DNA of 64,000 nt from assembly GCA_964526695.1 (NCBI GenBank), contig CAZGJA010000089.1, positions 124,001 to 188,000 of the forward strand, written 5' to 3'. This DNA comes from JABWBH01 sp964526695 (GTDB taxonomy: Bacteria; Planctomycetota; Phycisphaerae; UBA1845). Positions 1 through 7,680 of this stretch are shown in pieces (the stretch's first letter is position 1; every line of letters starts with the position of its first letter). The notes under the pieces were generated by a model, which did not search any database, was not told the origin of the DNA, and saw nothing but the letters and a program-made list of their open reading frames with translations. A program made the position numbers and the translations under genes.

Positions 1-9
1 GAGACCTGT

Positions 10-109
10 GCCACACCACCGGTTGGAAACCGGTGCCACACCATCGGTTGGAAACCGGTGCCGCACCATCGGTTGAGATTCTGAGCCACACCACAGGCTG
101 GAAACTGGG
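10..109. repeat. Tandem array of 25-bp palindromic units (family F)
   Basis: Four adjacent units of 25 bases, starting at 10, 35, 60 and 85, each begin GCC(A/G)CACCA and contain a hairpin whose arms flank GGA (CCGGTT, GGA, AACCGG in the first two). The third and fourth units are degenerate. Units abut with no unique spacer, so this is not a CRISPR array. The first nine bases look like the end of a further unit, so the array probably continues to the left. Related copies lie at about 757-785, 51931-51960 and 59091-59157. Confidence 0.85.
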
Positions 110-834
110 ATTATCAATGGGGTCATCAAATAGTTTATACTCGGAGTTGCGCGGATCGCTCGTTTACGCCCGGATGTGTGCAGCTCGCCGGATCGTGATG
201 TAAACTATTGGATGACCGGAGCAATGGCAGGCCGTGGTGAAACTCGAAACCAGGCATCGTGACCGTCACCCCCGCGCAGGCGGGGGTCCAGTCCGCCCCG
301 CAAAACCGGCGACCTGAGTCTCCATCTGACTCCGGTTGCCGGGCTTTGGAATGGCGTGGGCTTACGGTCGTACAGGGAAATCGACGGGACGTCTTGTGCC
401 CCGGAGGGGCAGCCGAAAGTAGCCCGGCGATTTATCGCTGGGGGGTTCGTGGGGAAGGACCGGAAGTTCCGGAGGGACGGCTGAAGCACGGAGACGAGGT
501 CAGACCATCGCGTTGGAAATCAGTCGCCCCACCGGGACTGCGCCCTCCATCGCCGCGTCCCCCAGCCATAAACGGCTGGGCTATTCTCGGATGCCCCTCC
601 GGGGCACAAAGGCACGCTGCGTCGCAACCTCAAAACGAACCACGCGTTGCGCATGGGAGTCAGATAGAGACTCAGGACCGCTGATTCCGTGCCTCCTCAA
701 AACAACAGTCTGGATTCCCGCCCGCGCGGGAATGACGAGTGGCGCCTTTCGCCACGGGCGGTTACATCACAGGTTGGAATCCGGTGTTACACTGCAGCTC
801 GGGGCGGGTGTCGGAGGGGATGGCGATATTCGAG
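110..834. other. Non-coding stretch rich in short palindromes
   Basis: No convincing gene is present. Recognisable pieces are palindromes with G/C-rich arms around GCGCAG at 266-290 and GCCCGCGC at 714-740 (the ATTCCC-N8-GGGAAT family), a hairpin pair with CCGGCGATTTATCGCTGG at about 423-441, a relative with CCCAGCCATAAACGGCTGGG at about 552-571, and a family F half-site near 757-785. The open frames across this stretch read through these repeats and have no coding character. Confidence 0.6.
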
Positions 835-1938
835 ATGAAAGGGATAGCCATGCTGCTTCTTGCGCTGTTGGGAGTTCTTCAGTTGCACGCCATGTTCCTG
901 GTCGCTGGGGCGGCGGTCAGGTGCTTCGGCGCAGCGCCGCCCGCGAGGTTCGCCGCCGAGGAAGCGACGGTGAACGATGCGGGCGCGACGGTGGAACGGC
1001 GCTTCACGGACGGTCGCCCGGTGCACACTTACTCCATCGTCGCGCGCGATCCGGTCAGCGGGCAGATGGGGGTGGCCGTGCAGTCACATTGGTTTTCCGT
1101 CGGCTCGGTTGTGCCGTGGGCGGCGGCGGGAGCGGGCGCGGTGGCGACGCAGTCGCTGGTGGATCCGGCGTACGGACCGCTGGGGCTGGACATGATGAAG
1201 CTGGGCAAGTCCGCGCCGGAAGCGCTGAGCGGGCTGCTGGCATCCGACTCGCGGAGCGACATTCGCCAGGTGGCCATGATCGACGCCAAGGGTCGCGTCG
1301 CGGCGCACACGGGCGCGCATTGCATCGCCGAGGCCGGGCAGCTCGTGGATGAGGCCGGTCAGTTCACCGTTCAGGCGAATTTGATGGAGAAGAGCACGGT
1401 CTGGGGGGCGATGGCGGAGGCGTATCGAAGCACGAAAGGGGATCTGGCGGAGCGGATGATGGCGGCGCTGGAGGCGGCGGAGAAGGAGGGCGGTGACATC
1501 CGCGGGCGGCAGTCGGCGGCAATTCTGATTGTGAAGGGGGAGCCGAGCGGGCGTGCGTGGGAGGACAAGCTCTTCGACCTGCGCGTGGAGGATCACGCCG
1601 CGCCGCTGATGGAGCTGCGCCGGCTGATCTCGCTGCAGCGCGCGTACAACCACATGAACGCCGGCGACCTTGCCGTGGAGCAAAAGGACTTCCCAGCGGC
1701 GAGCCGCGAATACACCGCCGCGGCCAGGCTGGCGCCCGACATAGCGGAACTTCCGTTCTGGCAGGCAGTGACGCTGGCAACCCACGGCAACGTCGATGAC
1801 GCGCTGCCCATCTTCAAGGAGGTCTTCGCGCGCGAGCCGAATCGCTGGCCGCCGCTGATTCCGCGACTCGTCAAAGCGGGCCTGCTTGCGGATGATCCGA
1901 AGCTGATCGAGCGGATTCTCATGCAAGCGCCGAAGTAG
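835..1938 (+). CDS. DUF1028 (Ntn-hydrolase-like) protein with C-terminal TPR region
   Basis: Predicted 367 residues. Residues about 64-260 match the DUF1028 family: it opens HTYSIVARDPVSGQMGVAVQ and continues with the GAGAVATQS segment and the repeated G-H-x-G type turns. DUF1028 proteins are assigned to the Ntn-hydrolase superfamily, but their substrate is unknown to me. Residues about 265-360 form helical pairs typical of TPR repeats (YNHMNAGDLAVEQKDFPAA). A hydrophobic N-terminal stretch (MLLLALLGVLQ) suggests export. The start is uncertain: ATGs at 820, 835 and 850 are all in frame. I chose 835 because it puts a charged residue before the hydrophobic run, and GGAGGGG lies about 15 bases upstream. 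It stands alone, facing dapB. Confidence 0.8.
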   Translation: MKGIAMLLLALLGVLQLHAMFLVAGAAVRCFGAAPPARFAAEEATVNDAGATVERRFTDGRPVHTYSIVARDPVSGQMGVAVQSHWFSVGSVVPWAAAGAGAVATQSLVDPAYGPLGLDMMKLGKSAPEALSGLLASDSRSDIRQVAMIDAKGRVAAHTGAHCIAEAGQLVDEAGQFTVQANLMEKSTVWGAMAEAYRSTKGDLAERMMAALEAAEKEGGDIRGRQSAAILIVKGEPSGRAWEDKLFDLRVEDHAAPLMELRRLISLQRAYNHMNAGDLAVEQKDFPAASREYTAAARLAPDIAELPFWQAVTLATHGNVDDALPIFKEVFAREPNRWPPLIPRLVKAGLLADDPKLIERILMQAPK

Positions 1939-1971
1939 TCGTCGTGGTCGAAGGCGGTGGCGCGGCGTCGA

Positions 1972-2102
1972 GTGCCACGGGTCCGCAGCAGCAGACTCGT
2001 GCCGCGCGCGGGGGTTCTCCCCCCTCCCCTCAGGAAGGGGCAGGGGGAGGGCATCTTCCCCCAGTCCCCCCCGGCCAGGCGAGTACGCCAGACCGCGCCA
2101 CC
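1972..2102 (+). repeat. Composite palindromic element (GTGGCAC family)
   Basis: Hairpin 1 (CACGGGTCCGC, loop AGCA, imperfect second arm ending CTCGTG) at 1976-2001 is followed by a linker and hairpin 2 (CAGGCG, AGTA, CGCCAG region) ending at CCGCGCCACC. The ends are roughly inverted copies of each other. It sits between the DUF1028 and dapB genes. See the other copies at 5607, 14604, 30316, 32671, 36790, 45574 and 61111. Confidence 0.75.
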
Positions 2103-2192
2103 CCCTGTGGAGGTGAACTTGCGGTGGTTCTCAGTGCCCCCCCACTGCTTGCCGTGGCCGCCGAACGGCGCGGATGAGCATCTCTTTCCCGA

Positions 2193-3002
2193 TCATCGAG
2201 CGTCGGGGCCCTCGCCCAGGACCTGCGCCATCGTATAACGCCCCGGCGGTTTGCCCGCCAGCCACAAGGCTGCGCGGAGCGCTCCGGCGGCGAAGGTGTC
2301 CCGCGACAGGGCCGAGTGCTTCAGGGTGATCGTCTCGCCCGGGCCGGCGAAGTGGATTTCGTGCTCGCCGACGAGATCTCCCATGCGCAGAGCGTGCACG
2401 CCGATCTGACCTGCGGGGCGCTGGCCGGTTTGGCCGGAGCGCCCGAAGACGACATGCTGATCGCGCGAGCGCCCCGTCTCCTTGAGGATGGCGTCGAGGA
2501 GTGAAAACGCCGTGCCGCTGGGCGCGTCGACCTTGCGGCGATGGTGCCCCTCGATGATCTCAATGTCGAATTCCGGGCCCAGCGCCTTGGCGAGGCGTCC
2601 GACCATCGACAACAGCAGGTTGACGCCGAGGCTGAAGTTCGAGGCGTGGAGGATGGGGATGACGGAGCTGGCGTGCTCGATCTCGGCGCGCTGGGCGGGG
2701 TCGTGGCCCGTCGTGCCGATGACCACGGGCACGCCGTCGCGGACGCAGTCGCGCAGATGCTCGATGGTGCCGTCCGGCGTGGAGAAGTCGATGAGCACGT
2801 CGCAGGGCTGGGTGCGGCGGCGGTCCGGCGTCAGGGTCGCGTGGCCGAAGGGGGTCGGCTTGCCGAGGCGCGGGTCCGCGTCTTCCGTGAGGGCGGCGAC
2901 AAGCTCGAAGCGGGGGTCTTCGGAAGCAAGAGCCAGGACGCGCTGCCCCATGCGTCCGGTGGCGCCGGTCACGGCCAATTGAATGCGTCGCTCGAATTTC
3001 AT
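2193..3002 (-). CDS. dapB: 4-hydroxy-tetrahydrodipicolinate reductase DapB
   Basis: 269 residues, the usual length. DapB reduces 4-hydroxy-tetrahydrodipicolinate with NAD(P)H in the diaminopimelate/lysine pathway in the cytoplasm. The N-terminal dinucleotide-binding signature is VTGATGRMGQ (residues about 11-20). The segment DFSTPDG and the substrate-binding and catalytic stretch EGHHRRKVDAPSGTA are both intact, with the catalytic His pair and Lys present. The ATG at 3002 is the natural start because the Rossmann strand begins at once after it. No other lysine genes are adjacent, so it appears monocistronic. Identification rests on several diagnostic motifs and is firm. Confidence 0.96.
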   Translation of the reverse strand: MKFERRIQLAVTGATGRMGQRVLALASEDPRFELVAALTEDADPRLGKPTPFGHATLTPDRRRTQPCDVLIDFSTPDGTIEHLRDCVRDGVPVVIGTTGHDPAQRAEIEHASSVIPILHASNFSLGVNLLLSMVGRLAKALGPEFDIEIIEGHHRRKVDAPSGTAFSLLDAILKETGRSRDQHVVFGRSGQTGQRPAGQIGVHALRMGDLVGEHEIHFAGPGETITLKHSALSRDTFAAGALRAALWLAGKPPGRYTMAQVLGEGPDAR

Positions 3003-3110
3003 GGGAACCTCCGGTTACGGACGGCATACTCAGTCGCCGTCGTGCGAGCATGTGCCTCGCCGATTTCGATCTCGTGGCTCTAGATAAGTCCCGGTTAATG
3101 GTAAACCAAG

Positions 3111-3184
3111 GGTGGCACGGTCTGGCGTACTCGCCAGGCTGTGGCCAGCGCGAAATCCACGACCTCGTGACGTGAGATCGTGCT
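3111..3184 (-). repeat. Composite palindromic element, reverse orientation, degenerate
   Basis: GGTGGCACGGTCTGGCG, loop TACT, CGCCAGG, then CTGTGG form hairpin 2 on the minus strand. A second hairpin follows at about 3160-3184, with arms CACGACCTC and GAGATCGTG. It occupies the position of hairpin 1 of the composite family but has a different stem sequence. The rest of the 3003-3350 interval contains no gene that I can support. Confidence 0.6.
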
Positions 3185-3350
3185 CCCCGCGCGAAGCTCG
3201 GTTTCCCCTTTGCAAGGGGTCATTCAGAACCGGTTTCCAATTCGTGCCGCACAGCCAACACCCCTGATTGTCTAATTCGCGGTCCGCGCGTACGACATCG
3301 CCTCAACCCGATCCAGTGCAATGCTCGTCGCGTCCTATCAATCAAAGCCG

Positions 3351-3704
3351 TCAACCCGCGGGCTTGAGCAGACCCACGACCACATTTTCCGGATCCGCGA
3401 TGATCGCATAGGTTCCGACGTGCGGGATGTCCGTAGGCTCCACGAGGATCCGCCCGCCGCCTTCCGTGACTTTGCGGAGGGTCTTGTCCATGTCTGCTAC
3501 GCTGAAATACACCGTCAGGCAGGCCATCGGCGCAACGGCGGGGCGCGACATCATCCCGCCGCCGGGGTCCGCGCCGGTGTGCACCAGCGTGTATCCGGGC
3601 ATCGCTTGATCATCGAACGTCCAGTCGAAGACCTTCCCATAAAAGTCCCGGCACTTCTGGACGTCGCCGGTCATGAACTCGAAATGGCACAGTGGATTGG
3701 GCAT
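3351..3704 (-). CDS. VOC-family (glyoxalase/bleomycin-resistance-like) protein
   Basis: 117 residues, one vicinal-oxygen-chelate domain. The start MPNPLCHFEFMTGDVQKCRDF and the FYGKVFDW segment are the typical first beta-alpha-beta unit. The second unit runs from about residue 65 (YFSVADMDKTLRKVTEGGGR) to the final strand (TYAIIADPENVVVGLL). These proteins bind a metal and small ligands. The substrate cannot be predicted here, and the closest look is the poorly characterised VOC group that resembles hydroxylase-type glyoxalase folds. The gene is monocistronic, with palindromes on both sides. Confidence 0.85.
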   Translation of the reverse strand: MPNPLCHFEFMTGDVQKCRDFYGKVFDWTFDDQAMPGYTLVHTGADPGGGMMSRPAVAPMACLTVYFSVADMDKTLRKVTEGGGRILVEPTDIPHVGTYAIIADPENVVVGLLKPAG

Positions 3705-3752
3705 AACTGGACTTCCCCTATCGTGAAACTGTGATCCATCAAAGATTATTAT

Positions 3753-3975
3753 CCGCAGATGGACGCAGATGGACGCAGATTAAGAAAAAAAGACTCAGGC
3801 GCTTCTTGGGGATTGGACGCAGATGAGCACTCGTGCGACAACCTTTGATTGGCACTGGGCGATGCGATCCTGCTTGCAATTTACTTCTACTCAGCCCCCG
3901 TCTCCACTCTCGCCCTTCTCTCCACTCACCTCCATCCATCTCTATTCATCTGCGTTCATCCGCGTTCATCTGCGG
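3753..3975. repeat. Inverted pair of GACGCAGAT-type repeats enclosing about 160 bp
   Basis: The left arm at 3753-3782 is a short tandem of GGACGCAGAT units after CCGCAGAT. The right arm at 3946-3975 is its reverse complement (ATCTGCGTTCATCCGCG and on to CATCTGCGG). The enclosed sequence is comparatively A/T-rich and includes an A-run after the left arm. The right arm ends five bases before the stop codon of the ThuA-DUF1080 gene. Related repeats occur near 25675-25770, 62795-62830 and 63195-63225. Confidence 0.7.
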
Positions 3976-3979
3976 CTCA

Positions 3980-5470
3980 TCATCTCCCCGGGTTTCCGCC
4001 GCTGATCTCCCGGATCCAGATGTCCCGGAACCAAAGCTTCGTGCCGTGGCTCTGCAATTCGATCTGACCGGCGGGATATATGGGTTTGTCGCGCTCCCAG
4101 TAATTCTCCAACACCGTGTTGTCCACGACGAGCCGGTCATTGAGTTTCACCGTGACGCGGTCGCCGGTCATGGTGATGTGGAACGTGTTCCATTGCCCCA
4201 CCGGGTTGTCGGCGACGACCACCGGATCCTTCGGGTTTTTCTCGTTATTGTAAAGTCCGCCGCTGCCCTGCGGCCACTGGGCGGGATCCCATATCTGCAC
4301 CTGCGGGCTGCCGCGAAGGTAGATGCCGCTGTCGCCGCCCGGCTCGATCTTCCAGTCCACGAGCATTTCGAAGTCGCCATAGTCGCGCGTGGTACACAAG
4401 TGCGACCCATGCCCGTCGAACGCCAGCGCGCCGTTCTCCGCCTTCCAGTGCGCGCGCATCAACTCGTCCGCCGTCGCCTGCGCGGACTTCAATTCAGCAG
4501 CGCTCATTTTCGCCCGCGCCGGCGGATCGGCCACCAGCCCCTTCCAGCCGGTCAGGTCCGTGCCATTGAACAACCGCGTCCAGCCGGGCGACGTCTGCAG
4601 ACTCGGCGCGCTCTCGGCCGGAAGGTCTCCGAATGCGAACTGAATTCCGGCGAGATAATGCCGCAGCACGGTGGGATTCCAATAGATCTCCTCGCGATGT
4701 CCCAGCGAGCAATTAAAGACCCTGCCGCGACCATAGCCGCGCACCCAACTGACCGCGAAATCGCCGTCGGTTCGGTGAATCCCGTCCTTCTTCATGTCCG
4801 TCCGCGTCACGTCGAGGCTGGTGAGCACGTGCAGCTTGGATCGCGCGTAGGGATATTTGAACTGGTAGATTTCATCCACGATCTCGAAGGGGTTTCCGCC
4901 GAAGACCGCGTTGACCGGGTGCTTGGGGTCGTCGATCTTGATGCCCACCTTCTCATGCCAGGGATGCCCGTCAAAATAGCCGCCGATCATCTCTCCATAC
5001 TCCGGCCATTGATAGAAGCAGTCCGTGGCCGCGTGGATGCCGATCCACCCTTTGCCGCCGCGCACGAAGTCAAGCACGCCCTGCCGCATCGCCGGGTCAT
5101 CGAACAGCTCGCCGGTGGTGCTGAGCATAAGCACGGCGTCGAAGCGCTTGAGGCTTTCGGGCTTGAGCGAGTTCGGATCTTCGCTGATCTCGGTCTGGTA
5201 CGCGGCGGTCTTCTCGCCCATGCGTTTGATGGCTTCCGCGCCGATGGGGATTGAGGTGTGGCGATAGCCCTTCGTCAGCGTGAAGACGAGCAGGCGCCGC
5301 GCGGACTTGGGAGCGGCCGGCGCTTTGTCCGGCAACGCGGCGGCGACTTTGGCGAGCATCTCGTCCATGGTGGGCGGTTGATCCTGAGCGGAAGCGGCCG
5401 CAGTAATCGCCGCAACCGCAACCAGCAGGAACATCCGTGCGAAGTCCACGGGTCGGGTCGGCGCGTGCAT
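3980..5470 (-). CDS. Secreted ThuA domain / DUF1080 (LamG-like) fusion
   Basis: 496 residues. A signal peptide (FLLVAVAAITAAASAQDQ) is followed by a ThuA-like glutamine-amidotransferase-fold domain at about 60-270 (LLVFTLTKGYRHTSIPIG; WIGIHAATDCFY; HPVNAVFGG) and a DUF1080 domain at about 288-492 (LFNGTDLTGWKG; WKIEPGGDSGIYLRG; PVGQWNTFHITMTGDRVTV). DUF1080 proteins are concanavalin-like, and some are 3-keto-glycoside hydrolases; ThuA domains act in trehalose/sucrose use. The pairing is common in Planctomycetota and suggests extracytoplasmic sugar processing. I chose the ATG at 5470 over upstream ones because GGAGGTG lies seven bases before it and the signal peptide follows directly. Confidence 0.9.
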   Translation of the reverse strand: MHAPTRPVDFARMFLLVAVAAITAAASAQDQPPTMDEMLAKVAAALPDKAPAAPKSARRLLVFTLTKGYRHTSIPIGAEAIKRMGEKTAAYQTEISEDPNSLKPESLKRFDAVLMLSTTGELFDDPAMRQGVLDFVRGGKGWIGIHAATDCFYQWPEYGEMIGGYFDGHPWHEKVGIKIDDPKHPVNAVFGGNPFEIVDEIYQFKYPYARSKLHVLTSLDVTRTDMKKDGIHRTDGDFAVSWVRGYGRGRVFNCSLGHREEIYWNPTVLRHYLAGIQFAFGDLPAESAPSLQTSPGWTRLFNGTDLTGWKGLVADPPARAKMSAAELKSAQATADELMRAHWKAENGALAFDGHGSHLCTTRDYGDFEMLVDWKIEPGGDSGIYLRGSPQVQIWDPAQWPQGSGGLYNNEKNPKDPVVVADNPVGQWNTFHITMTGDRVTVKLNDRLVVDNTVLENYWERDKPIYPAGQIELQSHGTKLWFRDIWIREISGGNPGR

Positions 5471-5606
5471 GGGTACACCTCCATCGGTTCTGATCCCCGG
5501 TGCGTTCATGCGCGGATGATACCGCGCGACGGGAGGCGGGAAACCGGGCGCGGAGGGAATCGGTCGGAAGGGAGCGGGCGCGATGGCCCCTCGTGGGGCG
5601 CGTCGC

Positions 5607-5730
5607 GTGGCACGGGTTCGCAGCAGCGGGCCCGTGGCGCGTGTGTTGGCGAGGGCGATGCCCGGCCCCAGTGCCCCACGGCCTGTTCCCGCCTGCGCGG
5701 GAATGACGGAGTACGCCAGACCGTGCCACC
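5607..5730 (+). repeat. Composite palindromic element with nested ATTCCC/GGGAAT-type palindrome
   Basis: Hairpin 1 is at 5611-5636 (CACGGGTTCGC, AGCA, GCGGGCCCGTG). Hairpin 2 starts at 5677 with CACGGCCTG, is interrupted at 5686-5708 by TTCCCGCCTGCGCGGGAA plus TGACG, and resumes with GAGTACGCCAGACCGTGCC. The interruption point is identical to that in the copy at 32671-32786. The element ends in CCGTGCCACC. Confidence 0.85.
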
Positions 5731-5779
5731 CGGATACACCACCGCGTTCGGCGGTCACAGACCCATGGTCGGCAGTGGT

Positions 5780-6703
5780 TTACGGTTCGCAGCGGCGCCG
5801 CGCCCCGAGGGTCTCCTCGATGATGCACGTGTCGCACTGCAACTCTCGCACGCCCAGCGCGTCGCTTGTGACGGCCAGCTCGGAATCCGAAAAGGCTTGC
5901 AAGGTCGTGATGGCCGAGAGCGAGACGCGCGCGGCCGAGGCGCCTCCGCGGGCCATCAGCAGCGTCGGCTGGCCGGGAACGTCGAGATGGACCAGCCCCA
6001 GCGTGTGCCCGGCTTCGTGCAGCACGGAGTTGGCCAGGGCGACGGCGAGCTTCTCGATGCGTTCCTCCCTCGAGTATCGCAGCAGCGCCCCGGCAAGGCC
6101 GTTGTCCACGAAGGCGTTGGCGAACACCGCGCCCTCCGCCGGTCCGTCCGCGGGCAGGCCCAGTCCGCCAGTGCTGCCCTGACAGCCGCAGTGCTGCGGG
6201 ACGCCGTCGGCCTGCGTGAGGATGATGCGCGAGATCAACTCGATCGGCGCCGCCTCGGTTTGTTCGATCGCGTCGGACTCGGCGGCGCTTTGGACTTGGG
6301 CCGATGTTTCAAGCGCGTCGGCCGCGCCCCCATGTCCAACCGTCGCCTGCTTCTCATCGGCGTCCCCGATGACCTCAATTCCGAACGGCGCGAGCGTTTC
6401 CTCCGCATATCCGCGGATGCGCGCCACGACTTCGTCCCGTTCGGACTGCGTCAGGCCGAAGGGAGTCGCGTCGAAGGCGGGGAGGAATTCGCCGGCTGAC
6501 AGGCCGGTTTGCGGCAGATCCCGCGACAGGGAGGTGGATTCGGTCACGATCTGAAGTTGAAGCGTGCGCTGAGGGTCGCAGGCCTGCGCATCGATAGCGC
6601 GGTCGGTCACGGCGTCCTCGCCGCCGTCTTCGGGAACCGACAGCATGGCCGAATTGCCGCAGCCGAACAGGAAAGCCAACAGAACGGTCGAAGCTAACCG
6701 CAT
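5780..6703 (-). CDS. Putative metzincin-type metalloprotease lipoprotein
   Basis: 307 residues. The N-terminus MRLASTVLLAFLFGCGNS resembles a lipoprotein signal with Cys at about 15. Near the C-terminus, HEAGHTLGLVH (residues 229-239) is a complete HExxHxxGxxH zinc-binding motif as in metzincins, followed at a plausible distance by a Met-containing turn (TLLMARGG). The middle is Asp/Glu-rich, and the region DEVVARIRGYAEETLAPFGIE resembles the pre-catalytic part of matrixin-like proteases. The C-terminus has Cys pairs (QCDTC). It is probably an envelope-anchored protease; the substrate is unknown. It is monocistronic with no obvious partner. Confidence 0.7.
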   Translation of the reverse strand: MRLASTVLLAFLFGCGNSAMLSVPEDGGEDAVTDRAIDAQACDPQRTLQLQIVTESTSLSRDLPQTGLSAGEFLPAFDATPFGLTQSERDEVVARIRGYAEETLAPFGIEVIGDADEKQATVGHGGAADALETSAQVQSAAESDAIEQTEAAPIELISRIILTQADGVPQHCGCQGSTGGLGLPADGPAEGAVFANAFVDNGLAGALLRYSREERIEKLAVALANSVLHEAGHTLGLVHLDVPGQPTLLMARGGASAARVSLSAITTLQAFSDSELAVTSDALGVRELQCDTCIIEETLGARRRCEP

Positions 6704-6796
6704 CGTTCACCTCCGCAGCGATGCTAGGGAGGCGGGGGGCGGAGTTCAAATGTCGGACGGCGATAACCGCCGAGTCCGCGAATGTCGAGCCGCCTT

Positions 6797-6907
6797 TGCT
6801 TGCGCTACGGGTTCGGGTCGACCGGACTGGCTGATGCCGCCCTCGCTTGCGCTACGGGTTCTGAAGGCCTGCTTGGACACCTTTTCAGAACCCGTAGCGC
6901 AAGCGAG
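6797..6907. repeat. Inverted repeat of the CTTGCGCTACGGGTTC family
   Basis: A half-site at about 6797-6812 is followed by a complete inverted pair. CCTCGCTTGCGCTACGGGTT, ending CTGA, occupies about 6840-6864, and its exact reverse complement lies at about 6883-6908. The two are separated by about 18 bases, so a stem of about 24 bp could form. A related, diverged copy lies at 35553-35590. The remainder of 6704-7115 shows no gene. Confidence 0.8.
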
Positions 6908-7115
6908 GGTCTCCGCCGTCTCAGGCGCCGGTGATAACAGCGTCAAGGTGAGGTTGATGTCGGCGTCGATATGGAAGTCGAAGTCAGGGTGCTTCCATGC
7001 TTGCCTCGAAAAGTATGCGCCTGCCGCCTGCCGCTCTCGGCTCGCCGGCGATTGTCCCCGCGCGTTGTTGGCCCCATAATGCTGAGGGGGAACTCCGCCC
7101 CACATGGAGCGCATC

Positions 7116-7526
7116 ATGGCCTTGGCGAAACAACCTGCCGACGACCGCTGTCGCATTCTGCTGGTGGACGACAACGCGCAGAATCTGGAGCTGCTCGAGG
7201 TGTACATGGAGGCGATGCCGGAAGCCGACGTGGTGACGGCGACGAACGGGCAGGAGGCGATGGAGCGGATCGCCGCGTCGCCGCCGGACCTGATCCTGCT
7301 GGACATCATGATGCCGAAGATGTCCGGGTTTGAGGTCTGCAAGCGCGTCAAGGCGGACCCCAACACGCGGGACATCATCGTGGTCATGGTCACGGCGCTG
7401 AACGAATCCGGCGACGTGGAGCGAGCGGCCGAGTGCGGGGCGGACGACTACGTCGCCAAGCCGATCGACCGCAAGGCGCTGATCGACCTGGTGCGGAACC
7501 TGCTGGCGGCGAGGAACCGAGGGTGA
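7116..7526 (+). CDS. Single-domain response regulator (CheY-like)
   Basis: 136 residues, essentially one receiver domain. ILLVDDNAQN gives the acidic pair, LILLDIMMPKMSG the phospho-acceptor Asp, MVTALNE the conserved Thr and VAKPID the conserved Lys. There is no output domain, so it should act through protein contact or as a phosphate sink. No kinase is adjacent; the nearest is at 33058. Start: GGAG lies six bases before the ATG at 7116, while the alternative in-frame ATG at 7104 is itself part of that ribosome-binding site. I favour 7116. Confidence 0.93.
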   Translation: MALAKQPADDRCRILLVDDNAQNLELLEVYMEAMPEADVVTATNGQEAMERIAASPPDLILLDIMMPKMSGFEVCKRVKADPNTRDIIVVMVTALNESGDVERAAECGADDYVAKPIDRKALIDLVRNLLAARNRG

Positions 7527-7657
7527 GGGTTCGGGGTTCAGGGTTCGGGGTTCAGGATTTCGGATTTGGGATTTCGGATTTCGGATTTGAGATTTCAGAT
7601 TTGGGCGTCCAGATTTGAGATCTCAGATTTCAGATCTCAGATCTCAGATTTCAGATC
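7527..7657. repeat. Degenerate heptamer tandem array (GGGTTCN to AGATTTC)
   Basis: About nineteen 7-base units run from the response-regulator stop toward the next gene. They change gradually along the array: AGGGTTC and GGGGTTC first, then CGGATTT, then CAGATTT and CAGATCT. The opposite-strand version of the early unit type forms an array at 56611-56690, and a short piece lies near 62836-62856. Open frames across it encode only artificial repeats, so the next gene is taken to start after it. Confidence 0.85.
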
Positions 7658-7680
7658 GTCTGTCCGGGAGATTTTGTCGC

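Noticed and set aside
10..109. CRISPR-like regular array
   Set aside because: The period is 25 bases with repeat directly joined to repeat; there are no unique spacers and no cas genes in the window.
7615..7680. N-terminal extension of the OleA-like protein
   Set aside because: The extra residues are a translation of the heptamer array (RSQISDLRSQISD); the family N-terminus begins at the TTG at 7681 with its own ribosome-binding site.
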